NCBI RefSeq assembly: GCF_004363245.1
Contig: NZ_SNYV01000013.1
Span: 210,939-274,938, forward strand
Origin: Sphingobacterium yanglingense
GTDB taxonomy: Bacteria > Bacteroidota > Bacteroidia > Sphingobacteriales > Sphingobacteriaceae
Length of the DNA stretch: 64,000 bases
Direction of reading: 5' to 3'
Positions 1 through 7,654 of the stretch are shown in pieces. Position numbers and translations under genes: made by a program. The number at the start of each line of letters is the position of its first letter. The first letter of the stretch is position 1. The notes below the pieces were generated by a model, which saw only the letters and a program-made list of their open reading frames with translations, searched no databases and had not been told where the DNA came from.

Positions 1-2
1 AG

Positions 3-1121
3 TTGAATATCCGAGGGTCTTATGGTATAGGTGGGAATATATCACTGAACGAAGGACCGTTCTTAATCTTATCCTCAGGCAGGTATAGTAACGTAACCGG
101 CGGGGTTGACCGTGTCGTACAATCGCCACCAAATGATCAATTACGTTGGGAGAAGACCAATAGTGTGAATGTTGGATTAGACCTTTCCTTCCTAAAAAAT
201 CGTTTGACAGCTACGCTAGATTATTACCACAAGAACAGTACAGACTTACTTACCTCCGAGTTTATTGATCCAACTGTTGGATTTAATCGGATGACCCGCA
301 ATGCAGGTGAGATGATTAATAAAGGATTTGAGGTTGGTTTGGCATACAAAGCAATCAATCACACAGATTTCCGTTGGACCATAGCACCTAATCTATCCTA
401 CAATTACAATGAGGTTCGTAATTACTTAGTAAAACCTACTTCTGCTTATGTAACTGCTCCGGGTGTATTGGTAGAAGGCTATCCATCCGATGCCATATGG
501 GCATACAGTTTTGCAGGCTTAAATGAACTTGGAGAGACTAGGATTTACAATGCCCAAGGGGATAAAATTGCGCCAAGTAATGCCGAAGCTGCAGACGTTA
601 TCTATGCAGGTACCATGCGTCCCAAATTTGACCTTTCTCTAACGAATACATTTAATTATAAAAACTTCGATTTGTCGGTGTTCTTCATTGCAAAATTAGG
701 GCATAAGTATCGCAAGGATAGTTTTAGTGGGGTTAATTACAGCAATCGTTATGTAGCAGAGCGCTGGCGTAAACCTGGGGATGAAGCCCATACGATTTAC
801 CCGGTACTCAATGCTTCCAATAGGGATATGCTTTACTTCCCATTTGTGGACGCCATGGTGGGCAATGCCAATTACATGAAGTTAAGGGATCTTACTTTAT
901 CTTACAATTTTGATCAGATGTCCAAGCGATTAAAAATGAATAAAGTCAAGATGTACGTTCAGGGACGTAACCTATTTATAGTTCGTGGCAAAGGCGTCGA
1001 TATTGATCCAGAAACGGTAGAAGTCAATACCTCTTCGGGATTCTCATCACGTATCGAACAAGCTTATACGAACTTACCCGTACCTGCGCAGTTCTTTTTC
1101 GGTGTTAATTTATCTTTTTAA
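3..1121 (+). CDS. SusC/RagA-family TonB-linked outer membrane protein, C-terminal part
   Basis: The window opens inside this gene; only the last 372 or so residues are present and the true start lies upstream. The visible part is the beta-barrel half of a SusC-type TonB-dependent transporter: alternating aromatic strands, the barrel pattern 'LRWEKTNSVNVGLDLSF', and the family ending 'PAQFFFGVNLSF' with a terminal Phe typical of outer membrane barrels. SusC proteins import oligosaccharides or other large nutrients with a SusD lid lipoprotein, energised by TonB. A SusD gene starts 9 nt after the stop and a thioredoxin-like gene follows, so the three form one transcription unit. The substrate cannot be told from what is visible. 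Confidence 0.93.
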   Translation: MNIRGSYGIGGNISLNEGPFLILSSGRYSNVTGGVDRVVQSPPNDQLRWEKTNSVNVGLDLSFLKNRLTATLDYYHKNSTDLLTSEFIDPTVGFNRMTRNAGEMINKGFEVGLAYKAINHTDFRWTIAPNLSYNYNEVRNYLVKPTSAYVTAPGVLVEGYPSDAIWAYSFAGLNELGETRIYNAQGDKIAPSNAEAADVIYAGTMRPKFDLSLTNTFNYKNFDLSVFFIAKLGHKYRKDSFSGVNYSNRYVAERWRKPGDEAHTIYPVLNASNRDMLYFPFVDAMVGNANYMKLRDLTLSYNFDQMSKRLKMNKVKMYVQGRNLFIVRGKGVDIDPETVEVNTSSGFSSRIEQAYTNLPVPAQFFFGVNLSF

Positions 1122-1130
1122 TAGAAAATC

Positions 1131-2696
1131 ATGAAAAGAAAATATATAAGTATACTAGTTATTGCAACATTAGCCTTGGTTTCATCCTCTTGTAGCAATT
1201 TTTTGGACGTCAAGCCAGTAGGTAAGTTAATTCCATCAAAATCGGAGGATTTGGCCGACCTGTTAAACAGTAACAATACCATGGATTGGCAATTTAGAGA
1301 TGGCTATTGGGGCAATTTCTATGCATTACTAGGCGATAATTATCAGCTGAGTGAAAATCAGTCAAAATATTTCTATACACCGAGCAACTCCTATACCGAG
1401 CGTTTTGCAGCCTATACCTTTAATCCGCCGTATGAAAACCCTTACGAGGGTTCTGGCAATTGGAGTTTAGGAATATACCGTGCAGTCGAAGTATTCAACA
1501 ACGTAATCGATGGTGTGCAAAACTTACCGGGGCAGTCCGATACGGACTTAGGTAAGGTGATTACTGCTCAAGCCAAAGCGGGTCGTGCATGGACTATACT
1601 ATTGGGCGCATTGGCTTATGGACCAGCCTACGATCCAACCAATATAAGTCAGAAACCCGTTATGCCTTACCGTACTTTTTCCGATCCGAATACCCCAAAC
1701 CCAGCACTTTCCAATATCGGTCAGTTGTTTGATTTGGCAGAACAAGATCTGAAAGATGCCTTAGTAAATGCACCGGTTAATGTTGGCAATCCAAGTCGTG
1801 CTAATTTGGCTGCTGTTCATGGACTATTGGCGCAGTTGTACATGTACAAAAGAGACTGGCCAAAAATGTTGACCCATGCACAAGAAGCTTGGGATAAATC
1901 CGTCGCTGCCAAAGGTGGCGTAAATAACCTCATTTATAACCTTAACGATTTCTATTACCAACCGAATCCGAATGCTTCTCCAGCTCCAGGTACAGATGTG
2001 GAGGTAGTGTTGGATTTGCAGGGACCAGATATGTTGTTTATGCAAAGTGAGGCACGGGAAAATTTGTTTTATCGACCAGCGCCTGATGGAGATGGCGTCA
2101 TACACTATCCATCCCAAGAGTTTATCGATGTGTTTGATAAAAACACAGACCGCCGGTACAAGCTGTTTATGTTGAAGACACTGGGCTACTCCACTACCGT
2201 GGGTGGGGTAAAATATGATGATGGAGTCATCACAAACTATTATAAGGATACCAAAGTATTAACTAGTCAAGGCTTGACCTATCCCGAGTTGTTATTGATG
2301 AAAGCCGAAGCCAATGCACGTCTCAACAATTTATCTGCAGCACTTGCCGATCTAAACTTGTTGCGCACATACCGTTATTCGGGAGCTTCTACAGATCTGC
2401 CCAGTGGTGGTTCATTGGGCCAAGATGCCTTATTGTTTGAGATTTTAAAAGAGCGCCGTCGCGAGCTGCCTATAGCAACTTGTCAGCGTACATTCGATAT
2501 CAAGCGTTATTCCTTGGATCAAGGCAAGCCTTGGAGCAAAACCAGTATCACACACCACATCGGTACCAAAGCCTATACGGCACCGATCAATGAAGAGTAC
2601 TTTACCTTACAGATTTCCAATCCAATATTGGAGTTTAATCCACAATGGGGGATAGCCTTATGGAATGGAACTTACGACCCTACATCTAAAAAATAG
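1131..2696 (+). CDS. SusD/RagB-family nutrient-binding outer membrane lipoprotein
   Basis: A 521-aa surface lipoprotein that caps a SusC transporter and binds its cargo. The N-terminus has a lipoprotein signal ending 'LVSSSC', then 'NFLDVKPVGKLIP', the usual SusD opening. The C-terminal part carries the family pattern 'LLLMKAEANARLNNLSAALADLNLLRTYRY' (shown in part elsewhere as a TPR-like helix pair) and 'ILKERRRELP'. The length is normal for the family. It follows the SusC gene by 9 nt and precedes the TlpA-like gene by 12 nt, so it is probably co-transcribed with both. No glycoside hydrolase lies nearby, so a polysaccharide substrate is not indicated. Confidence 0.93.
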   Translation: MKRKYISILVIATLALVSSSCSNFLDVKPVGKLIPSKSEDLADLLNSNNTMDWQFRDGYWGNFYALLGDNYQLSENQSKYFYTPSNSYTERFAAYTFNPPYENPYEGSGNWSLGIYRAVEVFNNVIDGVQNLPGQSDTDLGKVITAQAKAGRAWTILLGALAYGPAYDPTNISQKPVMPYRTFSDPNTPNPALSNIGQLFDLAEQDLKDALVNAPVNVGNPSRANLAAVHGLLAQLYMYKRDWPKMLTHAQEAWDKSVAAKGGVNNLIYNLNDFYYQPNPNASPAPGTDVEVVLDLQGPDMLFMQSEARENLFYRPAPDGDGVIHYPSQEFIDVFDKNTDRRYKLFMLKTLGYSTTVGGVKYDDGVITNYYKDTKVLTSQGLTYPELLLMKAEANARLNNLSAALADLNLLRTYRYSGASTDLPSGGSLGQDALLFEILKERRRELPIATCQRTFDIKRYSLDQGKPWSKTSITHHIGTKAYTAPINEEYFTLQISNPILEFNPQWGIALWNGTYDPTSKK

Positions 2697-2708
2697 AATT
2701 TTAAAGTA

Positions 2709-3860
2709 ATGAGAAAAATTAGCATAATATTATTAATAGCTTTAACGAGCATTAGCCTAGTGCAGGCCCAATCTCTCCCTTTTACGATAAAAGGAAAGAT
2801 TCAAGATATTCAAGAACCCGCTACGGTATATTTAACGTATGAATCGGCCGATAGCGGTAGACAAAAGGATAGTACGGTTTTGGTAAAAGGGAACTTTACT
2901 TTTGCAGGATCAATTAACAAGCCGCACAAAGTCACCCTAATGATAATCAAGGATTCGGATCCCAATCCACAAATCGTAAAGCACGGTTCGACAGACGAGC
3001 TAACTGGCGTGGATGGGATGATGTTTTACTTAGACCAAGGGACGAACCGCATAGAAGGTAATACTTTAAGTAAGGCCGCTATAAAAGGGAGCAAGGCGCA
3101 TCAGGAATATTTGGTTTATAAAAATAAAAACTTAGCCCTCCTTAAATCCTACGAAGCACCTTTTGAGCAATGGAATGGCAAGACCGAAGAGCAAATGACC
3201 GATGAGGACCGTGCTAAGCGGGCGCAATTGGTTAAAGATTTTCGTGCGCAATCGAACGCTATCCGCGATCAATTTATTGCCGAGTATCCCAAGTCTTACG
3301 TAAGTTGGAATATGGTAGTGGATAATTCCTCCTATACGGATATTGAAAAGCAGAAAAAGCAGTTAGAAAGCTTTGGTCCGAAATTTTTGAATACGGACGA
3401 AGGTCAAAAAGCAATGCAAGATATTGAAATGGCTATTAAGCTAGCTATTGGGCAGCCGGCACCTTTATTCACGCTGGAAGATGTCAATGGAAAATCTATT
3501 TCTTTAGAAGCCTTCCGCGGCAAGTATGTCTTTATTGATTTTTGGGCGAGCTGGTGTGGTCCTTGTCGAGCGGAAAACCCCCACGTAGCAAAAGCATATG
3601 AAGCTTACAAGGACAAAAACTTTGAAGCCATTGGCATCTCAACGGATAGGAGTCGTGAAGCATGGCTTAAAGCATTGAAGGAGGACGGTACAAAATGGAT
3701 TCATGTGATCGATAAAAAAGAGCGCGAAAATAATGTAGCAAATAAGTATAATGTGCGTTCGATTCCATCCACTTGGTTAATCGATCCAACAGGTAAAATC
3801 ATAGCAAAGGATTTAAGAGGCGAGGATTTACAGAAAAAACTTGCAGAGATATTTAAATAA
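2709..3860 (+). CDS. TlpA-like thioredoxin-fold protein with DUF4369 domain
   Basis: A 383-aa exported thiol-disulfide protein. Residues 1-20 form a signal peptide ending 'LVQAQ'. About residues 24-110 look like DUF4369 ('TIKGKIQDIQEPATVYL...'), and residues 245-383 are a redoxin domain with the active-site motif 'WASWCGPC' (Cys283 and Cys286) and the cis-proline region 'VRSIPSTWLIDPTG'. Such proteins act in the periplasm as disulfide reductases or isomerases. It is the last gene of the SusC/SusD unit and is followed at once by a hairpin terminator. Why thioredoxin-like genes follow SusCD pairs in this group is not settled; helping fold disulfide-containing envelope proteins is an inference. 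Confidence 0.92.
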   Translation: MRKISIILLIALTSISLVQAQSLPFTIKGKIQDIQEPATVYLTYESADSGRQKDSTVLVKGNFTFAGSINKPHKVTLMIIKDSDPNPQIVKHGSTDELTGVDGMMFYLDQGTNRIEGNTLSKAAIKGSKAHQEYLVYKNKNLALLKSYEAPFEQWNGKTEEQMTDEDRAKRAQLVKDFRAQSNAIRDQFIAEYPKSYVSWNMVVDNSSYTDIEKQKKQLESFGPKFLNTDEGQKAMQDIEMAIKLAIGQPAPLFTLEDVNGKSISLEAFRGKYVFIDFWASWCGPCRAENPHVAKAYEAYKDKNFEAIGISTDRSREAWLKALKEDGTKWIHVIDKKERENNVANKYNVRSIPSTWLIDPTGKIIAKDLRGEDLQKKLAEIFK

Positions 3861-3880
3861 TAAGTTTTTGATATTTAAGC

Positions 3881-3909
3881 CGTCCTGAATTTACTTCGGG
3901 ACGTTTTTT
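3881..3909 (+). terminator. Rho-independent terminator after the SusCD-TlpA unit
   Basis: The arms CGTCCTGAA and TTCGGGACG pair with one G-U around a 5-nt loop, then a run of seven T follows. It starts 21 nt after the TlpA stop codon. Confidence 0.85.
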
Positions 3910-3940
3910 TCGTCTTATTGTACTTCCATCAATCTACTAT

Positions 3941-4015
3941 AAAAAAATACCTGAAGCGGGGAGCTTCAGGTATTTTTAACTAACCAATTATTAACCTAAA
4001 TTATGAATACTAATT
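3941..4015 (-). ncRNA. Candidate small RNA, copy A of a two-member family
   Basis: Read on the minus strand, about 4012 to 3976 holds TAGTATTCATAATTTAGG, then TTAATAATTGGTTAGTT. A 10-bp-plus hairpin follows (arms ATACCTGAAGC and GCTTCAGGTAT, loop TCCCC), ending in a T run. The first 36 nt match the plus-strand element at 57614-57650 almost base for base, although the hairpin stems differ in sequence. The hairpin is also palindromic enough to end plus-strand transcripts. A weak promoter candidate is TACACTTTG at about 4030-4022, one base longer than the TAnnTTTG consensus. No reading frame of note lies within. I do not recognise it as a named family. Confidence 0.55.
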
Positions 4016-4030
4016 CAGTTGCAAAGTGTA

Positions 4031-4387
4031 TGCCAATTCTATGCCTGCATAGTAAAATAACATAAAGGTTACGATTCTACTGTGCAGACAATAGCTATGC
4101 AAGAGATTTATTTTCTATTATCTCGCTATTTTAACCGATGATTTATGTGACACTTCAAACATTGAAGCGCACGCAGAGTGGATAACAGTCTGGAGATCCT
4201 GATCTATAATTGAGGACTGATTATAGTTCGCTGCTGAATGGGGGATAATGATAAGTACTTTTTAGGAATAAGAGTTAGCTTGAAGCAATGAGTCAAATTT
4301 AGGAAACTGTTGTTTTTGCTGCGGTACTCCATTCAGCACACTGAAATCCTGTCAGATGGACCCCGATTTTAATAACATTGATACCAC
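4031..4387. other. Non-coding stretch
   Basis: About 360 nt between the small-RNA candidate and the end of the propeller lipoprotein. I see no credible reading frame, no clear terminator for the lipoprotein gene and no insertion-sequence ends. Confidence 0.5.
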
Positions 4388-5458
4388 CTAATTTCCTGAA
4401 TAGTTAATAAATGTTTTCCCATTAAAAAGGTAAAGACCTGTTTCTCTTGTACCCACCCATAGCCTTCCCGTTTTATCTTCAAAAAGCGTCCAGATCCAAG
4501 AGTTGACGAGATCTTCGCTAAAGTTGGTGAATGATCTTCCGTCATAACGAGACAGACCTCCATCACCGCCAAACCAAATATCACCATTCCTATCTTCTAT
4601 GATTGTCGTCACCAGTCCATTATATCCGGCCAAACCATCACTTTTTGTATATTTTGTAAATGTTTTTCCATCATAACGGTAAGCCCCCGCCCAATTACTG
4701 AACCATATATCTCCGTTTTTGTCCTGTACTTGGGGCCATGCCCAATTATGTCCCACTTGTTTCGAATCGAATTGGAGCGTTAGTTCTGGTAATTTAAAAT
4801 GTGTTATAGATTTTCCATCGTAGCGGAACACACCTTCATTAGTCCGTCCACCGAACCATATATTACCAGCTTTATCTTCTAAAATACATTCTGCCTTATC
4901 GTTACTGCTTAAAAAGCCGTTTGGTGCCTCCTTGATCAAAAATGGCCTAAAATTTTTACCATCATAGATATAGATACCATCTATTGTTACGAACCACAGT
5001 TTTCCATTTTTAGCCTGCATCATACTATATACCCGATGCGAGTTACGGTAGGGTGGAGTTTTATCGGACGGTAGATTTTTTGCTAAAGGAATCTGCATCT
5101 TGGTGAATGTTTTGCCATCGTAGATACAAAGTCCCATTTCAGTACCGATCCATATTTTACCATCTTTATCTTCCAAAATGGAATGAATATTATTACTATT
5201 CAGACCGTTGGTCACTAGAAATTTACTAAATGATTTTCCGTCATATTTATAAAGGCCATTGTCTGAGGTTCCAAACCAAAGGTTACCCGCTTTGTCCTGT
5301 ATGCCACATGAAACATTACCATTCCCAGCGGTTTTTATAAGCTTTGAATGTTCTTTTTCTCTTGGAAGCTCCTTTTTAGTAGGACCGTTGCAAGAGGTCG
5401 CCAGAAAAAGTATTACTAAGAAGGTTAAAACTTGCATTTGTGGGGAGTATCCTTTCAT
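4388..5458 (-). CDS. Beta-propeller lipoprotein with two-component-regulator propeller repeats
   Basis: A 356-aa predicted lipoprotein. Its signal peptide ends in the lipobox 'LFLATSC'. The rest consists of about seven repeats with the pattern 'DKAGNLWFGT..GLYKYDGKSF', which matches the Reg_prop propeller repeat (Pfam two-component regulator propeller). In Bacteroidota these repeats normally form the periplasmic sensor half of hybrid two-component systems. Here no transmembrane helix, kinase or DNA-binding domain follows, and no partner kinase is next door. It is therefore a stand-alone lipid-anchored propeller, perhaps binding a ligand or protein. It is transcribed alone, with no close neighbour on its strand. 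Confidence 0.85.
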   Translation of the reverse strand: MKGYSPQMQVLTFLVILFLATSCNGPTKKELPREKEHSKLIKTAGNGNVSCGIQDKAGNLWFGTSDNGLYKYDGKSFSKFLVTNGLNSNNIHSILEDKDGKIWIGTEMGLCIYDGKTFTKMQIPLAKNLPSDKTPPYRNSHRVYSMMQAKNGKLWFVTIDGIYIYDGKNFRPFLIKEAPNGFLSSNDKAECILEDKAGNIWFGGRTNEGVFRYDGKSITHFKLPELTLQFDSKQVGHNWAWPQVQDKNGDIWFSNWAGAYRYDGKTFTKYTKSDGLAGYNGLVTTIIEDRNGDIWFGGDGGLSRYDGRSFTNFSEDLVNSWIWTLFEDKTGRLWVGTRETGLYLFNGKTFINYSGN

Positions 5459-5555
5459 AGCCTAGGTGACCTTTTATCTCCTGTTAAAGATACGTAAATC
5501 AGTTATTTTATTTCATAATTTCCACGTTGTTATAATTAGTCTGTAGTTTTTCGAA

Positions 5556-6161
5556 TTATTTTCCTCCAACTTTAAATCCGATTTCACCTTTTGAGTTCGT
5601 CCTGGTCACCGTTCTTTCTTCCTTCTCCTGCAAGCGGTCAATGTATTCAAACAACAATTCGATATTCTGATCGTGGCCTTTCTGTTTCTTGGCAATCTGT
5701 TCTACAGTATGTTTGATCTCTGCTATTTCGAGTCTAACTTCTGTATTATCGACAAGTAGCTGTCTAATACGTGTGAATATCCGCATTATTTGAATGTTGA
5801 TCTGAATAGCCAGCTTGCTATTTAGTACAGATGATAGCATGGCGACTCCTTGTTCTGTAAAACAAAAAGGAGCGTATCGCAAACCTTGCTTGTCAGAATT
5901 GGAGGTCACAAATTGTGACCTCCAATTCTCAAACTCTTCATCAGACATTTCAAACATAAAGTCTTCTGGGAACCTGTCCGTATTTCTACGGACAGATTGT
6001 TTCAGAACTTTAGTTTCGACACCATAAAGACGAGCCAAATCGCGATCCAACACCGCGTCCGACTACTGGCGGATGACTTTTTGCTTCCTGATGACATAAA
6101 TCTTACTTGCCAGAATTTCGTCATCAGGTGGCATAGTTTGTATTATACTTTTCTTACTCAT
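5556..6161 (-). pseudogene. ORF6N-domain protein gene interrupted by an in-frame TAG
   Basis: The part from 6053 down encodes 165 aa beginning 'VLDRDLARLYGVETK', a standard ORF6N DNA-binding domain, then 'FTEQGVAMLSSVL' and a coiled C-terminal region. The usual first 30 residues are present upstream in the same frame from an ATG at 6161: 'MSKKSIIQTMPPDDEILA', then 'SKIYVIRKQKV'. Between 'KV' and 'LDRDL' the family normally has one Met. Here seven extra codons are present, encoding 'IRQ' then TAG then 'SDA'. The full-length protein is therefore blocked. A shortened product from the GTG at 6053 is possible but would lose the first strand of the domain. ORF6N proteins are phage or mobile-element associated and of poorly known role. 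Confidence 0.75.
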
Positions 6162-6298
6162 AATTTCCCTGGGATAATAGTCGGTTTACAAGTTACTGTC
6201 TCATTCCGCTTCTTGTCTGGTAGATAAGCTTCAAATATGGTAAAGACTATCTTTTGTTTTAACTAGATATGAGCTTAAAGGTTGCATTCGGGGAGGGT

Positions 6299-6508
6299 TT
6301 AAATACTATTTTTTGTTGAAAAGAGGAAATCTCTAATGTCAACGTCCAGAAACTTTGCAATTTTATGTAAGTCTTCAAGAGGTGGTTGTCGATGGTTGTT
6401 AGCCCATCTTGAAACCGTTTCTTCACTTTTTCCTACATGTTTAGCGATGTCTCTGTTGGATACTTTTTTTTCTTCTAAAACCTCAGCTAGTCGATTAATT
6501 TTAAGCAT
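6299..6508 (-). CDS. XRE-family (Cro/cI-type) helix-turn-helix regulator
   Basis: A 69-aa protein that is almost entirely one HTH_3 domain: 'LAEVLEEKKVSNRDIAKHVG' followed by 'KSEETVSRWANNHRQPPLED' and 'LHKIAKFLDVDIRDFL'. Short proteins of this kind bind DNA as dimers and often repress their own promoter. A 9-bp inverted repeat lies 23-43 nt upstream of the start codon and overlaps a consensus promoter facing the other way, so this protein probably controls the divergent transcript and perhaps itself. No toxin gene is adjacent, which makes a classic antitoxin role less likely. Confidence 0.9.
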   Translation of the reverse strand: MLKINRLAEVLEEKKVSNRDIAKHVGKSEETVSRWANNHRQPPLEDLHKIAKFLDVDIRDFLFSTKNSI

Positions 6509-6530
6509 GATAAATTATTTGTTAAAAATA

Positions 6531-6551
6531 GTTTGACGTTTGACGTCAAAC
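6531..6551. promoter_or_regulatory. Inverted-repeat operator candidate for the XRE regulator
   Basis: GTTTGACGT (6531-6539) and ACGTCAAAC (6543-6551) are perfect inverted repeats with a 3-nt spacer. They contain the 12-bp palindrome TTTGACGTCAAA. It sits between the divergent XRE gene and the rightward promoter, the usual place for a Cro-like operator. Binding is inferred. Confidence 0.6.
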
Positions 6552-6562
6552 ATCTATATTTG
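6532..6562 (+). promoter_or_regulatory. Consensus Bacteroidota promoter reading rightward
   Basis: TTTG at 6532-6535, exactly 19 nt of spacer, then TATATTTG at 6555-6562. This fits the Bacteroidota consensus TTTG-N19-TAnnTTTG. Transcription would start near 6569 and enter the structured region at 6589-7003, where no protein gene is visible. The -33 box lies inside the inverted repeat. Confidence 0.65.
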
Positions 6563-6588
6563 TATAGATTAATAGCGAATTATACTAT

Positions 6589-7003
6589 ACAGTGTAACAC
6601 TGTGTAAGAACGAGTCTCTCTATAGGAAATAAATCCGGCTTAAAACAATGACCCTAGAGAGTACAGTGGATCGTCTATTTATTACTGGAAATGCATATCT
6701 TTACAGCATATCCAGTAGGACGGTCCTTGCGCTTGTACTCCTGTGGGTTGAGTAATGGTTTACTGTTACTCATTGGTTTTTTCCATTAAGCCGGATTTTC
6801 CACCCTAACAGGAGGAGTAAGGACCGAAACCGCTGGGCCATACTGCTTGCTGTAGAAGTTTCTCGTTCACATAAACTTTATAAATTATGAGAACGAATCT
6901 TAAAACTAACAAAAGCCATTTGCCACCGATATCCCATCGGTCGTCATGGTATTCCCAATCTTTACATATAAAGAACGTTCCGGCATCGCCGGAGTAATGT
7001 AAA
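6589..7003 (+). ncRNA. Candidate structured non-coding RNA next to the XRE gene
   Basis: A 415-nt gene-poor stretch with many nested pairings. ACAGTG/CACTGT at 6589-6603. A perfect 13-bp stem 6631-6643/6786-6798 closes an inner set: 6659-6665/6734-6740, 6668-6675/6719-6726 (one G-U), 6683-6689/6711-6717 and 6749-6755/6766-6772. Further 3' are 6863-6868/6891-6896, 6915-6919/6946-6950 enclosing ACCGAT/ATCGGT (6925-6941), and 6961-6967/6997-7003 enclosing TCCGGC/GCCGGA (6979-6993). It begins about 20 nt after the start site predicted from the promoter. I do not recognise tmRNA, RNase P, 6S, SRP or a known riboswitch. A 36-codon frame (6648-6755) overlaps the inner stems; coding by it cannot be excluded. 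Confidence 0.45.
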
Positions 7004-7046
7004 ACAATAGTTAACAGAAAAGGAGTAGGAGAGATTGGTAAACTAT

Positions 7047-7136
7047 GTCGTCATACCGAGCGTAGTCGAGGTATCTAAAAGCTATATATTTAACCCTATA
7101 TAGTTAGTAGACCTCTCCACAAGGTCGAGGTGACGT
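7047..7136 (+). repeat. Dispersed intergenic repeat, copy 1
   Basis: Starts 'GTCGTCATACCGAG' and ends 'CCACAAGGTCGAGGTGACGT'. The reverse complement of 18336-18432 carries the same segments in the same order: TCTAAAAGCT, then CCTATA, then AGACCTCTCCACAAGG, then TCGAGGTGACGT. No coding role is seen. Confidence 0.75.
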
Positions 7137-7597
7137 TTACTGTCGCTAGGTCTCCGTCGTGTTTGTTAAAAAACTTACCTTTCGCAATGACGGTTTAAAA
7201 AACGTCAAAGCCCTTTTCTGTAATCCGACCTCATATATGAAAACAGTTAGTTCATATAGGTCAAGAGAATCGGTTTGTCTTATTGTTTCGTAGCTTAAAG
7301 ATAGCACAGATTTTATTGCCTACCAACTAAAATGCTTTACAGAGGTATTGTTTGTCAATATCTAGCGAGGTCTGTATTTTATTTATTTCGTGAATGGATG
7401 GTCAAAAACCGATTATAAACCAAGAATAACCAATTAGATCCATTCAGAAATCGCACTAGATTTTTGAATCCGCAATGGTGAAAACTGTTGCATAATGTAA
7501 CCAAAAAATGAAACATTTTTTTAGGGGTGGGAGAGAACTGCCCAAAGGGCAGGGCTATGTCTGCTCAGTAAAACAAAATAGATTATCTGCGATGAGC

Positions 7598-7633
7598 CCT
7601 TCGGGGTTGCTTCACTTCGTTCGCAATGACGAG
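7598..7633 (-). repeat. REP-like 'GTCATTGCGA' element
   Basis: The minus strand reads CTCGTCATTGCGAACGAAG then TGAAGCAACCCCGAAGG. This matches a palindromic intergenic repeat type common in this bacterial group; a related piece lies at 18445-18473. Read on the plus strand it gives the false peptide 'HFVRNDE' in front of the SusC signal peptide. Confidence 0.65.
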
Positions 7634-7654
7634 AGGACTGTGAGTCGCAACGAC

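Larger units (their letters stand above)
7004..7654. other. Gene-free stretch with dispersed repeats upstream of the second SusC gene
   Basis: About 650 nt without a credible gene. It holds one dispersed repeat at 7047-7136, a 'CGCAATGACGG' fragment near 7191, a tight hairpin CTGCCC-AAA-GGGCAG near 7537, and a REP-like element at 7598-7633. The reading frame open from 7508 is treated as repeat sequence in front of the real SusC start. Confidence 0.6.

Noticed and set aside
6299-6508. XRE protein as antitoxin of a toxin-antitoxin pair
   Set aside because: No toxin-like gene is adjacent on either side.
6631-6798. The 13-bp inverted repeats as ends of a miniature transposable element
   Set aside because: No target-site duplication is visible and the inner part is itself nested stems, which fits RNA better.
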